64,000 nucleotides of DNA from Rhizobium nepotum 39/7 (GTDB lineage: Bacteria; Pseudomonadota; Alphaproteobacteria; Rhizobiales; Rhizobiaceae). This document shows, in pieces, positions 9,047 through 16,870 of this stretch. How positions within the stretch are numbered: the stretch's first letter is position 1; every line of letters begins with the position of its first letter. The notes beneath the pieces are model-generated. The model worked only from the letters and a program-made list of their open reading frames with translations, was not told the DNA's origin and did no database searches. The position numbers were made by a program, and so were the translations under genes. Location: contig NZ_JWJH01000008.1 in the NCBI RefSeq assembly GCF_000949865.1, positions 122,036 through 186,035 of the forward strand. The letters run 5' to 3'.

Positions 9047-9056
9047 TTGATGCATC
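9047..9056. promoter_or_regulatory. Candidate GntR operator before the SDR gene
   Basis: TTGATGCATC, containing the palindrome GATGCATC, 22 bp before the SDR start. The same 10-mer occurs at 9813-9822 in front of the GntR gene. Two copies at the two transcription start regions of this cluster suggest that the GntR protein binds here. Confidence 0.45.
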
Positions 9057-9099
9057 GTAATTTGGAATCCGCGAAATGCAAGCCTTCTCTCTCCAAAGC

Positions 9100-9780
9100 C
9101 TATCCCTGTCGTAGCTGACGCTCGTTTTCCCGCTCCAGGCGTTCCAGTATAGGCTTCCCGCCGAGCAGGATATCGTCGACGATTGCCATGGAAGCAGCCG
9201 CAGAATCGTGGCGTTTGAGGGCGTCGATAACCGGATAATGATGGTCGATCATCGTCCGCCCACCTTGAATATAGGCATCGGAAATATGCGGGCCCATCTG
9301 CAACCAGAGCCGCCGCAGGATGCCGTTCAGAAGCGGAAGTCCGGCAATTTTCGGCAGCATGAAGTGGAAGGCCTGATTGAGTTCTGTACCTTTCAACCGG
9401 TCGCCATTGGCGATTGCCTGCTCGTTTTCACGCAAAATACCCTCCAACGCCGCGATATCGGCACTCGTTGCCAATTGCGCGGCGGTTTCCGCAGCCAATC
9501 CTTCAAGCCGCAAACGGATCGCTCGAATTTCTTTGTAACGGCTCTCATTCATGCCCGGAATCCGGATATCGCGCGGCGAACGGAAGATGATCGCCTCATC
9601 ATTGGCCAGCCGCAGGATGGCATCACGGATCGGTGTTACGCTCGTGCCGAATTGCTCGGCGAGATCACGGATCTTCAACCGATCGCCTGGCCGGAATTGC
9701 CCCTGGATCAGGGCATCGCACAGCTTGCCGTAAATCACACTGTTCAGGTTTTCATATTCCAGTATCGGAAATTCAGGCAT
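9100..9780 (-). CDS. GntR-family (FCD subfamily) transcriptional regulator
   Basis: About 226 residues. The N-terminal winged HTH (VIYGKLCDALIQGQFRPGDRL, LAEQFGTSVTPIRDAILRL) is of the FadR/GntR type. The all-helical C-terminal FCD effector domain includes EIRAIRLRLEGLAAETAA and FHFMLPKIAGLPLL. ATG 9780 is preferred; TTG 9804 has no Shine-Dalgarno. It is divergent from the kinase/phospholyase pair and upstream of the SDR and importer genes, so it most likely controls the cluster in response to the imported substrate or an acidic product. Confidence 0.88.
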   Translation of the reverse strand: MPEFPILEYENLNSVIYGKLCDALIQGQFRPGDRLKIRDLAEQFGTSVTPIRDAILRLANDEAIIFRSPRDIRIPGMNESRYKEIRAIRLRLEGLAAETAAQLATSADIAALEGILRENEQAIANGDRLKGTELNQAFHFMLPKIAGLPLLNGILRRLWLQMGPHISDAYIQGGRTMIDHHYPVIDALKRHDSAAASMAIVDDILLGGKPILERLERENERQLRQG

Positions 9781-9812
9781 GGACTGGTCCAAAAAATTGC
9801 GCAATAAGATAC

Positions 9813-9822
9813 TTGATGCATC
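9813..9822. promoter_or_regulatory. Candidate GntR operator before the gntR gene
   Basis: TTGATGCATC in the 203-base region between gntR and the divergent kinase gene. It is flanked by AAGATAC on the left and TTATTTTG on the right, giving an extended imperfect palindrome. Identical to the core at 9047-9056. It fits autoregulation and shared control of the divergent kinase promoter. Confidence 0.5.
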
Positions 9823-9983
9823 TTATTTTGCAGGTTGCAAGCTTCGTTTTTCACTTCGGTGATATTTGTGATGGACAAGGCACGGACGTGCGACTGGGAA
9901 AACAAGTTTCCATAGGCAGCACAAGCCGATGAAAGCAGCGGCGACAGAGTGAGACGTAGAGAATCGCGCGTAATGGAGGACGC

Positions 9984-11033
9984 ATGACGAAGCCATCGAC
10001 TGCCATCGAAAAAACAGACTCCATGCTGGCGACATGGAATGTGACGGGACTGGCCGATGCAGAGGCCACGGTCCGGGATATCTATGGCTTTTCCGGCACT
10101 GCAAAGCGGCTTTCCAGCGAGCGCGACGAGACCTTTCTGTTTACGCGCGACGACGGAACCGAGTTCGTCCTCAAGATCGCCAACCCGGCAGAAGATCCGC
10201 TTGCGCTCGATTTTCAGGATGGTGCACTCTTGCATCTGGCATCAGCCGCACCAACCGTTCCCGTACCACGGCTTGTCTTCACGAATAGCGGCGAACGGAG
10301 CCACACGCTGGAAACGTCTGACGGTCCGCGCACCATGCGCCTGCTGACCTTCCTTCGCGGCGAATTGCAGTACCGCACGCAAAACTGCGAAGCGCAGAGC
10401 CGGAATGTCGGCCGGGCATTGGCCGCACTCGGGGTTGGCCTTGAAGACTACAATGGACGTCCGCCGGCCGGAAAGCTGATGTGGGACATTTCCCACACGC
10501 TCGATCTCGCCAGCGTTATCGACCATGTCGCGCCGGAGCGTCGCGCACGGGTGGAGGCGATACTGCGCGAATTCGAGCGCGCAACCTCCGCGATCAACGG
10601 GCTTGGGCGTCGCCAGATCATCCATAACGACTTCAATCCGCACAATATATTGCTCAACCCGGACAGGCAGACCGAGATCGTGGGCATCATCGACTTCGGC
10701 GACATGGTGCATGCGCCACTCGTCAACGATCTTGCGGTGGCGCTTTCCTATCATCTGGCAACGGACAATTGGGCTGCGCGGATTGGTGCCTTTCTGGAGG
10801 GTTATCGTTCTGCACGCACGCTTGAACCCGCCGAACTGGAGCTTCTGCCGGCGCTGATCCGGGCCCGGCTTGCGATGTCGATCATCATTGCCGAATGGCG
10901 CTCGGCACGGGTGCCCGAGAACGCCAGCTATATCATGCGCAACCACGCCTCTGCCTGGCAGGGCATCCTCAACATCTCCGATTTAACACCCGCACAGCTG
11001 AAAACGCTCGTGCCGAACCTTTCCGAGGCTTGA
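9984..11033 (+). CDS. APH-fold small-molecule kinase (hydroxylysine/choline-kinase-like)
   Basis: 349-residue cytosolic kinase of the aminoglycoside-phosphotransferase superfamily. The catalytic loop is IIHNDFNPHNILL and the metal-binding motif IIDFGDM. The N-lobe shows the glycine-poor nucleotide loop and VLKIANP. The HxDFNPHN/IIDFGDM pair is the form seen in hydroxylysine kinase and related alcohol kinases. The stop is 3 bases before the PLP-enzyme start, so the two are translated together. The likely job is phosphorylating a hydroxyl group so that the neighbouring PLP enzyme can eliminate phosphate. The exact substrate is not determined. Confidence 0.82.
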   Translation: MTKPSTAIEKTDSMLATWNVTGLADAEATVRDIYGFSGTAKRLSSERDETFLFTRDDGTEFVLKIANPAEDPLALDFQDGALLHLASAAPTVPVPRLVFTNSGERSHTLETSDGPRTMRLLTFLRGELQYRTQNCEAQSRNVGRALAALGVGLEDYNGRPPAGKLMWDISHTLDLASVIDHVAPERRARVEAILREFERATSAINGLGRRQIIHNDFNPHNILLNPDRQTEIVGIIDFGDMVHAPLVNDLAVALSYHLATDNWAARIGAFLEGYRSARTLEPAELELLPALIRARLAMSIIIAEWRSARVPENASYIMRNHASAWQGILNISDLTPAQLKTLVPNLSEA

Positions 11034-11036
11034 ATC

Positions 11037-12350
11037 ATGTCGATGGTAAATGCTTTCTCGCACGAAGACTTCGAACGGCTGGATGAAACCGAACGCGCGC
11101 TGATCGCTCGTCGTGAAAAGGTACTGGGGCCTGCCTACCGTCTCTTTTACGAAAAGCCGCTTCACCTCGTGCGCGGCGAAGGCGTCTTCCTCTATGACAG
11201 TGCCGGTGAAAAATATCTCGACGCCTACAACAACGTCGCGTCGCTCGGACATTGCCACCTGCGCGTTGTGGAAGCGGTCACGAAGCAGACCGCGATCCTC
11301 AACACCCACACACGTTACCTGCACGAAGGCATTGTCGAATATGCCGAAACGCTGACGGCGACATTCCCCGAAACGCTCAGTCAGGCCATGTTTACCTGCA
11401 CAGGCAGCGAAGCAAACGACCTGGCATTTCGGATCGCCCGTTTTGTCACCGGCGGGACCGGCATTATCGCCACGGAGCTTGCCTATCATGGGCTGACAAG
11501 CGCTGTGGCGGAGTTTTCTCCCTCGCTCGGTGAATCCGTAACGCTCGGGGCCCATGTGCGGACAATTCCAGCTCCGGACAGCTATCGCCATTCGCCCGAC
11601 GAGATGATGGAAAAGTTCGGTCGCGACGTGCGTGCAGCCATCGCCGACCTTAAGCGCCACGGCATCAAGCCAGCCATGCTGATCGTCGACACGATATTCT
11701 CAAGCGATGGCATTTTCGCCGGGCCGAAGGGGTTTCTCAAACCCGCGGTGGATGCGATCCACGAGGCCGGAGGCCTCTTCATCGCCGACGAAGTGCAACC
11801 CGGCTTCGGCCGTACCGGTGAAACAATGTGGGGGTTCGAGCGCCACGGCGTTTCACCCGACATGGTGACGATCGGCAAGCCCATGGGCAACGGCTATCCG
11901 ATGGCGGGCATCGTGCTGCGCCCGGAGGTCATCGCCGAATTCGGTCCGCGCGCGCGGTATTTCAACACCTTCGGCGGCAATCCGGTGGCCGCAGCCGCCG
12001 GCAAGGCCGTGCTTGACACGATCCGCATCGAAGGCCTGCAGCAAAATGCGCTCGAGGTCGGACGCTACTTGATGGACGGCCTGAGAAGTCTCTCTCACCC
12101 GGCAATCGGTGACGTGCGCGGCTCTGGTCTATTCATCGGCGTAGAGATTGTCGATGAACCAGCCACAAAGCGTCCGGATGCTGCCTTGACGGCCCGTATC
12201 GTAAACGGTCTTCGTGATCGCCGTATTCTCATCAGCGCCTCCGGCCCCAATGCCAACATCCTGAAAATCCGACCTCCACTCGTTTTCTCACGCGAGAACG
12301 CCGATATGCTGCTGGAAGCTTTGGACGACACACTGAAGACTGGGCGCTGA
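11037..12350 (+). CDS. Class III PLP enzyme, amino-alcohol-phosphate phospholyase type
   Basis: 437 residues, class III aminotransferase fold. The PLP lysine is Lys281 in [13 protein letters not shown] and the pyridine-nitrogen Asp is Asp251 in [14 protein letters not shown]. The GKPMGNG context matches the AGXT2L group (ethanolamine-phosphate and phosphohydroxylysine phospholyases) rather than ordinary omega-aminotransferases. With the kinase directly upstream this suggests kinase plus phospholyase chemistry: phosphorylate, then eliminate Pi and release ammonia to give an aldehyde or semialdehyde. A plain aminotransferase remains possible. Confidence 0.8.
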   Translation: MSMVNAFSHEDFERLDETERALIARREKVLGPAYRLFYEKPLHLVRGEGVFLYDSAGEKYLDAYNNVASLGHCHLRVVEAVTKQTAILNTHTRYLHEGIVEYAETLTATFPETLSQAMFTCTGSEANDLAFRIARFVTGGTGIIATELAYHGLTSAVAEFSPSLGESVTLGAHVRTIPAPDSYRHSPDEMMEKFGRDVRAAIADLKRHGIKPAMLIVDTIFSSDGIFAGPKGFLKPAVDAIHEAGGLFIADEVQPGFGRTGETMWGFERHGVSPDMVTIGKPMGNGYPMAGIVLRPEVIAEFGPRARYFNTFGGNPVAAAAGKAVLDTIRIEGLQQNALEVGRYLMDGLRSLSHPAIGDVRGSGLFIGVEIVDEPATKRPDAALTARIVNGLRDRRILISASGPNANILKIRPPLVFSRENADMLLEALDDTLKTGR

Positions 12351-12445
12351 TGGCAGCGGCAACCCCGTTTTCCGGGTGTAAACGGCGAAGCAAAATGACA
12401 GCGAATGGCGCGCCCTCGACATGCTATTGTCACCGGACAAAGAAA

Positions 12446-12540
12446 CTGCCAGTATCCGCTGGCAGGCCCCAATGGGTCGCTGATATTCCATGAGCAGGGT
12501 AGCTCTCGACCGGAAACGGGCGGGAGCTTTTTTATTTTTT
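12446..12540 (+). promoter_or_regulatory. Candidate ANTAR antitermination leader before amiC, with terminator
   Basis: Three structures in order. First hairpin CTGCCAG (12446-12452)/CTGGCAG (12459-12465) with a six-base loop. Second hairpin GAGC (12492-12495), loop AGGGTA, GCTC (12502-12505); the loop has A at position 1 and G at position 4, the signature of ANTAR targets. Third, an intrinsic terminator from 12501 (AGCTCTCG) to 12528 (GGAGCT) capped by a CCG-GAAA-CGG tetraloop and followed by TTTTTTATTTTTT. The second hairpin shares bases 12501-12505 with the terminator stem, so they exclude each other. AmiR binding would allow read-through into amiC-amiR. The first loop does not match the A1/G4 rule. 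Confidence 0.6.
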
Positions 12541-12548
12541 GGGTGGCG

Positions 12549-13700
12549 ATGATGAATTCAAAAAGCTGGCGGGTCGGTGTGCTGTTCTCCGAAACGGGCG
12601 TGACCGGAGCCGTGGAAAAAACCCAGAGGGCCGCAAGCTTGCTGGCGATCGACGAAATCAATGCGGCGGGCGGCGTGCTTGGCCGGGCGATCGAACCCGT
12701 CGCCTACGATCCGCAATCAACTCCTAATCTCTATAAGGAGCTTGCGGTCAAGCTTTGCGACGAAGATCGGATCCGGGTCGTTTTCGGTTGCCATATGTCG
12801 AGCACCCGCAAAGCTGTTCTGCCTGTCATCGAGGCCCGTAATGCATTGTTGTTCTATCCAACGCTGTACGAGGGTTTCGAATATTCCCGGAACTGTATCT
12901 ACACAGGCGCAGCCCCTAACCAAAACTCCGTCCAATTGGTCGACTTCCTCATCAAGCATTATGGAAAACGAGTTTTTCTCGTGGGTTCGAACTACGTCTA
13001 TCCTTATGAATCGAACCGGACGATCAGCGACCTCTTTCTTCAAGTGGGCGGACAGGTTCTGGACGAGATGTATGTTCCGCTGAATCTCAAGACCGAGGAC
13101 GTCGCCAAGATCATCCGGCACATCCGCGCGGCACGGCCGGACGTCATCTATTCGACGATCGTTGGCGATGGTATCATTCCCTTCTACACGGCGTTCAAGG
13201 AGGCGGGGTTCGATGCAGCGATGATGCCGATCGCGAGTCAATCGACAAGCGAGGCCGACGTGATCCGCATGCGGCCGGAGGTGGCCGAGGGACATATCAC
13301 CGCGGCCCCCTTTTTCGCCTCTCTGGATACACCCCGCGCCCGCGCCTTCGTTTCGGCTTACCAACAGCGATACGGCCTGCAGATGCTGCCTACTGCTCCG
13401 GCCGAAGCTGCCTATTTCCAGGTTTATCTCTATGCGGCGGCGTTGCAGCGCGCCGGTGGCGACGGGCTTGAGCAGCTTCTGCCGGCCCTCTATGAGGTCG
13501 AGTACGACGCCCCGCAGGGCGCTGTGAAGATAGACCGCCTGACAAACCACACGCATCTGTGGCCAAGAGTGGCAAGGGTGAATGCGCAAGGCGGCTATGA
13601 CATCGTCTATGATCCGTCGTTGCGCGTCGCGCCAGATCCGTTCATGCGCGAATATCGCCCGGACCTGACGCAGACCTTCCCACATCGTGTTCAGGTCTGA
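12549..13700 (+). CDS. amiC: AmiC, amide-sensing negative regulator
   Basis: 383 residues, close to the 385 of Pseudomonas AmiC, with a periplasmic-binding-protein fold but no signal peptide, so cytosolic. Signature stretches: VGVLFSETGVTG, GCHMSSTRKAVLPVIEAR, YPTLYEGFEYS, GAAPNQNSVQL, SNYVYPYESNR and DAPQGAVKIDR. In the known system AmiC holds the antiterminator AmiR silent until a short amide binds. The start is ATG 12549 or the adjacent ATG 12552. amiR follows 12 bases after the stop. It is preceded by its own leader/terminator. Confidence 0.92.
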   Translation: MMNSKSWRVGVLFSETGVTGAVEKTQRAASLLAIDEINAAGGVLGRAIEPVAYDPQSTPNLYKELAVKLCDEDRIRVVFGCHMSSTRKAVLPVIEARNALLFYPTLYEGFEYSRNCIYTGAAPNQNSVQLVDFLIKHYGKRVFLVGSNYVYPYESNRTISDLFLQVGGQVLDEMYVPLNLKTEDVAKIIRHIRAARPDVIYSTIVGDGIIPFYTAFKEAGFDAAMMPIASQSTSEADVIRMRPEVAEGHITAAPFFASLDTPRARAFVSAYQQRYGLQMLPTAPAEAAYFQVYLYAAALQRAGGDGLEQLLPALYEVEYDAPQGAVKIDRLTNHTHLWPRVARVNAQGGYDIVYDPSLRVAPDPFMREYRPDLTQTFPHRVQV

Positions 13701-13712
13701 GAGGGAGCGACG

Positions 13713-14321
13713 ATGTCTTTCGCCCTTCTCAGAGATTTGCGGGACCTCAAGGTTTTGGTCATCCATCCCCGGACATCCGAAGGAGAGTTCCTGATCGATC
13801 ACCTGCGCCGTATCGGTTGCACGGTCAGTTGCCTATGGCCGGTACCTGCCGAGTTGCCGCACGGCACGGATGTCGTCTTTCTCGCCATGGAAGATGAGGC
13901 GCGACCGGAAATCGAACGCCTGCTGAAGTGTCTCCCCAATCCTGCTCCGACCATGCTCGCCATTGTCGGTTACGAAAACCCCTCCACATTGCAGATCGTT
14001 CTGGAAAGCGGCGCGCTCGCCATTGTCGAGAGGCCGATCAAACCGTTCGGTTTGCTGACCAATCTCGCCATCGCCCGCAGCCTCTGGTTGGAGCGTCAGA
14101 AGCTCGTCAAGGAGGCGCGCAAATATAAGCGCAAGGTATTGGGCGACCAGAAGCTTGCCCGAGCCAAGGCCATTCTGATGGCCAATCGCGGCACCAGCGA
14201 GAATGAGGCGTATCGCGAAATGCGTGAGCAGGCGATGGCCCGGCGTGTGCCGATCGATGAAATCGCCAATTCGATTATCAACGCGGAACAGCTCTTGCGC
14301 CCGTCCCAAAAACATGATTAG
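13713..14321 (+). CDS. amiR: AmiR, ANTAR-domain RNA-binding antiterminator
   Basis: 202 residues. The pseudo-receiver domain (KVLVIHPRTSEGEFLIDHLRRIGC, VERPIKPFGLL) is followed by a coiled-coil helix (ERQKLVKEARKYKRKV) and the three-helix ANTAR domain (QKLARAKAILMANRGTSENEAYREMREQAM, VPIDEIANSII). The receiver lacks the normal phospho-Asp context, as expected for an AmiR freed by AmiC rather than by a kinase. It acts on leader RNA hairpins; two candidate targets flank the amiC-amiR pair. Strong Shine-Dalgarno (GAGGGAGCG) before the ATG. Confidence 0.92.
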   Translation: MSFALLRDLRDLKVLVIHPRTSEGEFLIDHLRRIGCTVSCLWPVPAELPHGTDVVFLAMEDEARPEIERLLKCLPNPAPTMLAIVGYENPSTLQIVLESGALAIVERPIKPFGLLTNLAIARSLWLERQKLVKEARKYKRKVLGDQKLARAKAILMANRGTSENEAYREMREQAMARRVPIDEIANSIINAEQLLRPSQKHD

Positions 14322-14349
14322 TTTTTCATGTGTTTCAAATAAACACCTC

Positions 14350-14460
14350 CGGCACATCCCTTCGCTTCGCGAAGCCATGTGCCGCTGTTGCACGCGGCTT
14401 GGCCGTGATGCGGTGATGGCAAGGGTGCCCGCAGGCTGTGAAAAGCCTCGCGGGTTTTTT
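14350..14460 (+). promoter_or_regulatory. Candidate ANTAR leader and terminator before the amide importer operon
   Basis: The 250-base gap after amiR contains a long hairpin, CGGCACAT (14350-14357)/ATGTGCCG (14377-14384), with an inner CTTCG/CGAAG stem. Next comes GGC (14418-14420), loop AAGGGT (A1 and G4), GCC (14427-14429). An intrinsic terminator follows: CCCGCAGGCT (14428-14437) with AGCCT-C-GCGGG (14444-14454) and a TTTTTT run (14455-14460). The short hairpin and the terminator share bases 14428-14429. Architecture and position fit AmiR-controlled read-through into the transport/amidase genes. The three-pair stem is short, so folding needs testing. Confidence 0.55.
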
Positions 14461-14571
14461 GTTGTCTGCTGACAGTGACGTCAGCCCTCCAACCAAATTT
14501 TCGGCACGAAAGCCTCACCATCGAGTCAGGCAGTGCCGCCGCGTGCGCCAATCAAAAAAAGGGGAACCAAG

Positions 14572-15822
14572 ATGGTGTTCAACAGACGAGAATTTCTGAA
14601 AACCGCAGCCACCGCTTCCGCCGCACTCACCCTGCCGGCTCTGGGCAGCCGGGCCTTTGCAGCCGATGCCATCAAGGTCGGTGCGCTCTACTCCCAGACG
14701 GGTGGGCTTTCGGTCGCCGAAAAGCTTCTGGCCAACGGGGTCATGATGGCCGTGGCCGAAATCAACGCGGCGGGCGGCGTTCTCGGCCGCCAGGTCGAAG
14801 TGGTGGTGGAAGACGGAGCTTCCGATCCGAAGACCTTTAGTGAAAAGGCGTCGAAGCTGATCCTCAAGGACAAAATTTCCACTGTATTCGGCTGCCACAC
14901 ATCTGCCAGCCGCAAGGCCGTACTGCCCATCTTCGAACGGCGCGGCGCAATGCTGTTTTACCAGACGCACTACGAAGGCTTCGAATGCTCGCGCAATGTC
15001 GTCTATTCCGGCGCCGTTCCGAACCAGCAACTCTCCAACTACATTCCCTGGATCGTCGAGAAGCTGGGCAAGAAGAAGTTCTTCATCGTCGGCTCGAACT
15101 ATGTCTATCCGCGCGAGATGGCCAAGGTTTCCAAAAAACTGATCGAGGCGGCCGGCGCAGAATGGGTGGCGGACGAATATCTGGAGCTCGGCCACTCGGA
15201 ATGGGCCGTCATGGTCAGCAAGATCAAGGAATCCGGCGCTGACGTGGTCTTGTCCAATGTGGTCGGCGACTCGATCATCGCCTTTTACCGCGAGTTCAAG
15301 AACCAGGGGCTGTCGCAGGAGGTTATCCCGATCTGCGCCACGGTTACGTCCGAAATCGAGATCGCAGCGATGGGCGCCGAATATGCTGCCGGCAGCTACA
15401 CCTCTTTCCCCTATTTCATGTCGATCGAAACGCCCACCAACAAGAGCTTCATCGACCGCTTCAGGACGTTCGTCAACGATCCAAAAGCCGTGACATATCA
15501 CTCGCTCGAAGCCGCCTATTTCCAGGTATTCCTGTGGAAGCAGGCGGTCGAAAAATCCGGCGACCTGTCAGCCGACGCAATCCGGGCTGGCATTCGCGGC
15601 CAGACCTATGACGCACCTGGCGGTAAGGTGACCACAGACCCCGACAACCTGCATTGCTGGCTGACGCCCCGGATCGGGCAATGGCAGCCGGACGGCCAGA
15701 GCAAGGTGGTCAACGCCTACCCCGCGCCGATCAAGCCGCTGCCCTATTCGGCCTATGGTGAAACGGAAAGCAATCTGTTCTGCACCGGCAAGGGTCTCGA
15801 CGCAGCGAAGCTCAAGGGCTGA
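14572..15822 (+). CDS. Urea/short-chain-amide ABC importer, substrate-binding protein
   Basis: 416 residues. The N-terminus NRREFLKTAATASAALTLPA is a twin-arginine signal, cut near AFAAD, so the protein is exported folded by Tat to the periplasm. The mature part (IKVGALYSQTGGLSVAEK, GCHTSASRKAVLPIFERR, YEGFECSRNVVYSGAVPNQQ, SNYVYPREMAK) is a PF13433 binding protein related to UrtA/FmdD and to AmiC two genes upstream. ATG 14572 has AGGGGA seven bases before it. It is the first gene after the leader and should be induced by the AmiC ligand. Confidence 0.9.
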   Translation: MVFNRREFLKTAATASAALTLPALGSRAFAADAIKVGALYSQTGGLSVAEKLLANGVMMAVAEINAAGGVLGRQVEVVVEDGASDPKTFSEKASKLILKDKISTVFGCHTSASRKAVLPIFERRGAMLFYQTHYEGFECSRNVVYSGAVPNQQLSNYIPWIVEKLGKKKFFIVGSNYVYPREMAKVSKKLIEAAGAEWVADEYLELGHSEWAVMVSKIKESGADVVLSNVVGDSIIAFYREFKNQGLSQEVIPICATVTSEIEIAAMGAEYAAGSYTSFPYFMSIETPTNKSFIDRFRTFVNDPKAVTYHSLEAAYFQVFLWKQAVEKSGDLSADAIRAGIRGQTYDAPGGKVTTDPDNLHCWLTPRIGQWQPDGQSKVVNAYPAPIKPLPYSAYGETESNLFCTGKGLDAAKLKG

Positions 15823-15836
15823 CCCCTCCCCGCGTC

Positions 15837-15862
15837 GTCCCGCCATCCATGTGTGGCGGGAC
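15837..15862 (+). promoter_or_regulatory. Stem-loop after the binding-protein gene
   Basis: GTCCCGCCA (15837-15845) and TGGCGGGAC (15854-15862) form a perfect 9-bp stem with an 8-base loop, 15 bases after the binding-protein stop. No T run follows. It probably stabilises the binding-protein mRNA or trims read-through into the permease genes; 153 bases separate the two genes. Confidence 0.6.
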
Positions 15863-15975
15863 CATGTCTCGGCAAGACGGGTCTGCGCTTTTCCTGTGCG
15901 CAGCGCCGATCCGCTTCGGGGATCGGCAAGGAGCAGGAACAAGCCTGGCCCGGCATTTTCACCAACGGTGGCGTT

Positions 15976-16869
15976 ATGCTCGACATTCTCTTTATCGGTC
16001 TCAGTCTCGGCTCGATCCTTCTTCTGGTGGCACTTGGCCTCGCCATCACCTACGGCGCCATGGGCGTCATCAACATGGCCCACGGCGAAATGGTGATGAT
16101 CGGCGCTTACGTCGCAGTCCTCTCGGGCATTTGGCTAAAAACAAGCCTTTTGCTTGCAATACCGCTGGCTTTCATCGTGACGGCGTTGCTCGGCCTGACG
16201 ATCGAACGGGTGGTCGTAAGGTGGCTCTACGGTCGCCTGCTGGACACGCTTCTCGCAACATGGGGCATCGCCATCCTTTTACAGCAGGCGGTAAGGCTCG
16301 AATTCGGCTTGTCTTTTTTCGGCATTCATATCGAAGGCCTTGGAGCAGGACTGCAGAATGTCGCGGTGCCTTCGTTTCTGCAAGGTACGTTCAGGTTCGC
16401 GGGAGCGGACATCAACGCGTACCGCACCTTCACCATCGCGGTTACGGCAGCGCTGACGCTTATGACATGGTTCATTCTCTACCGGACGACGGCGGGCATG
16501 CAGGTGCGCGCCATCATCCGAAATCCGAAAATGGCTGCGGCCTGCGGCATCGACGTGAAACGCGTCAACGCCATGACGTTTGCTTTCGGTTCTGGTCTTG
16601 CCGGTGTCGCCGGCGTCATGATGTCCGGCTTCAAGACCGTCTTTCCCGACATGGGCACGACCATGGTCGTCGACGGTTTCATGGTGGTCGTCACCGGCGG
16701 GGTCGGCAGCCTTTTCGGGACCATCCTGTCTTCAGGGCTTCTGGGCGAAATCAATGCGCTGGTCGCCATCGGGACCAACGACATTCTGGCACGCGCCGTC
16801 GTTTTCGGGGTCGTCATCCTCGTCATTCTCGTCAAGCCCAGCGGGCTGTTCTCATTCAAGGGACGCTGA
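15976..16869 (+). CDS. Urea/amide ABC permease, UrtB/LivH type
   Basis: 297-residue branched-chain-type permease with about eight membrane helices. It has the family's ALGLAITYGAMGVINMAHGEMVMIGAY opening and the conserved loop RAIIRNPKMAAACGIDVKRVN, then GGVGSLFGTILSSGLLG. ATG 15976 is preferred (MLDILFIGLSLGSILLLVALG); longer frames upstream are hydrophilic and cross the stem-loop. The stop is followed one base later by the second permease, so the pair is co-translated. Confidence 0.9.
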   Translation: MLDILFIGLSLGSILLLVALGLAITYGAMGVINMAHGEMVMIGAYVAVLSGIWLKTSLLLAIPLAFIVTALLGLTIERVVVRWLYGRLLDTLLATWGIAILLQQAVRLEFGLSFFGIHIEGLGAGLQNVAVPSFLQGTFRFAGADINAYRTFTIAVTAALTLMTWFILYRTTAGMQVRAIIRNPKMAAACGIDVKRVNAMTFAFGSGLAGVAGVMMSGFKTVFPDMGTTMVVDGFMVVVTGGVGSLFGTILSSGLLGEINALVAIGTNDILARAVVFGVVILVILVKPSGLFSFKGR

Positions 16870-16870
16870 C

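Noticed and set aside
14385..14417. Possible first hexaloop hairpin of the second ANTAR leader (GCCGC/GCGGC pairing)
   Set aside because: The loop is eight bases and lacks A1/G4 placement. I could not assign a convincing first hairpin by eye, so only the second hairpin and terminator are claimed.
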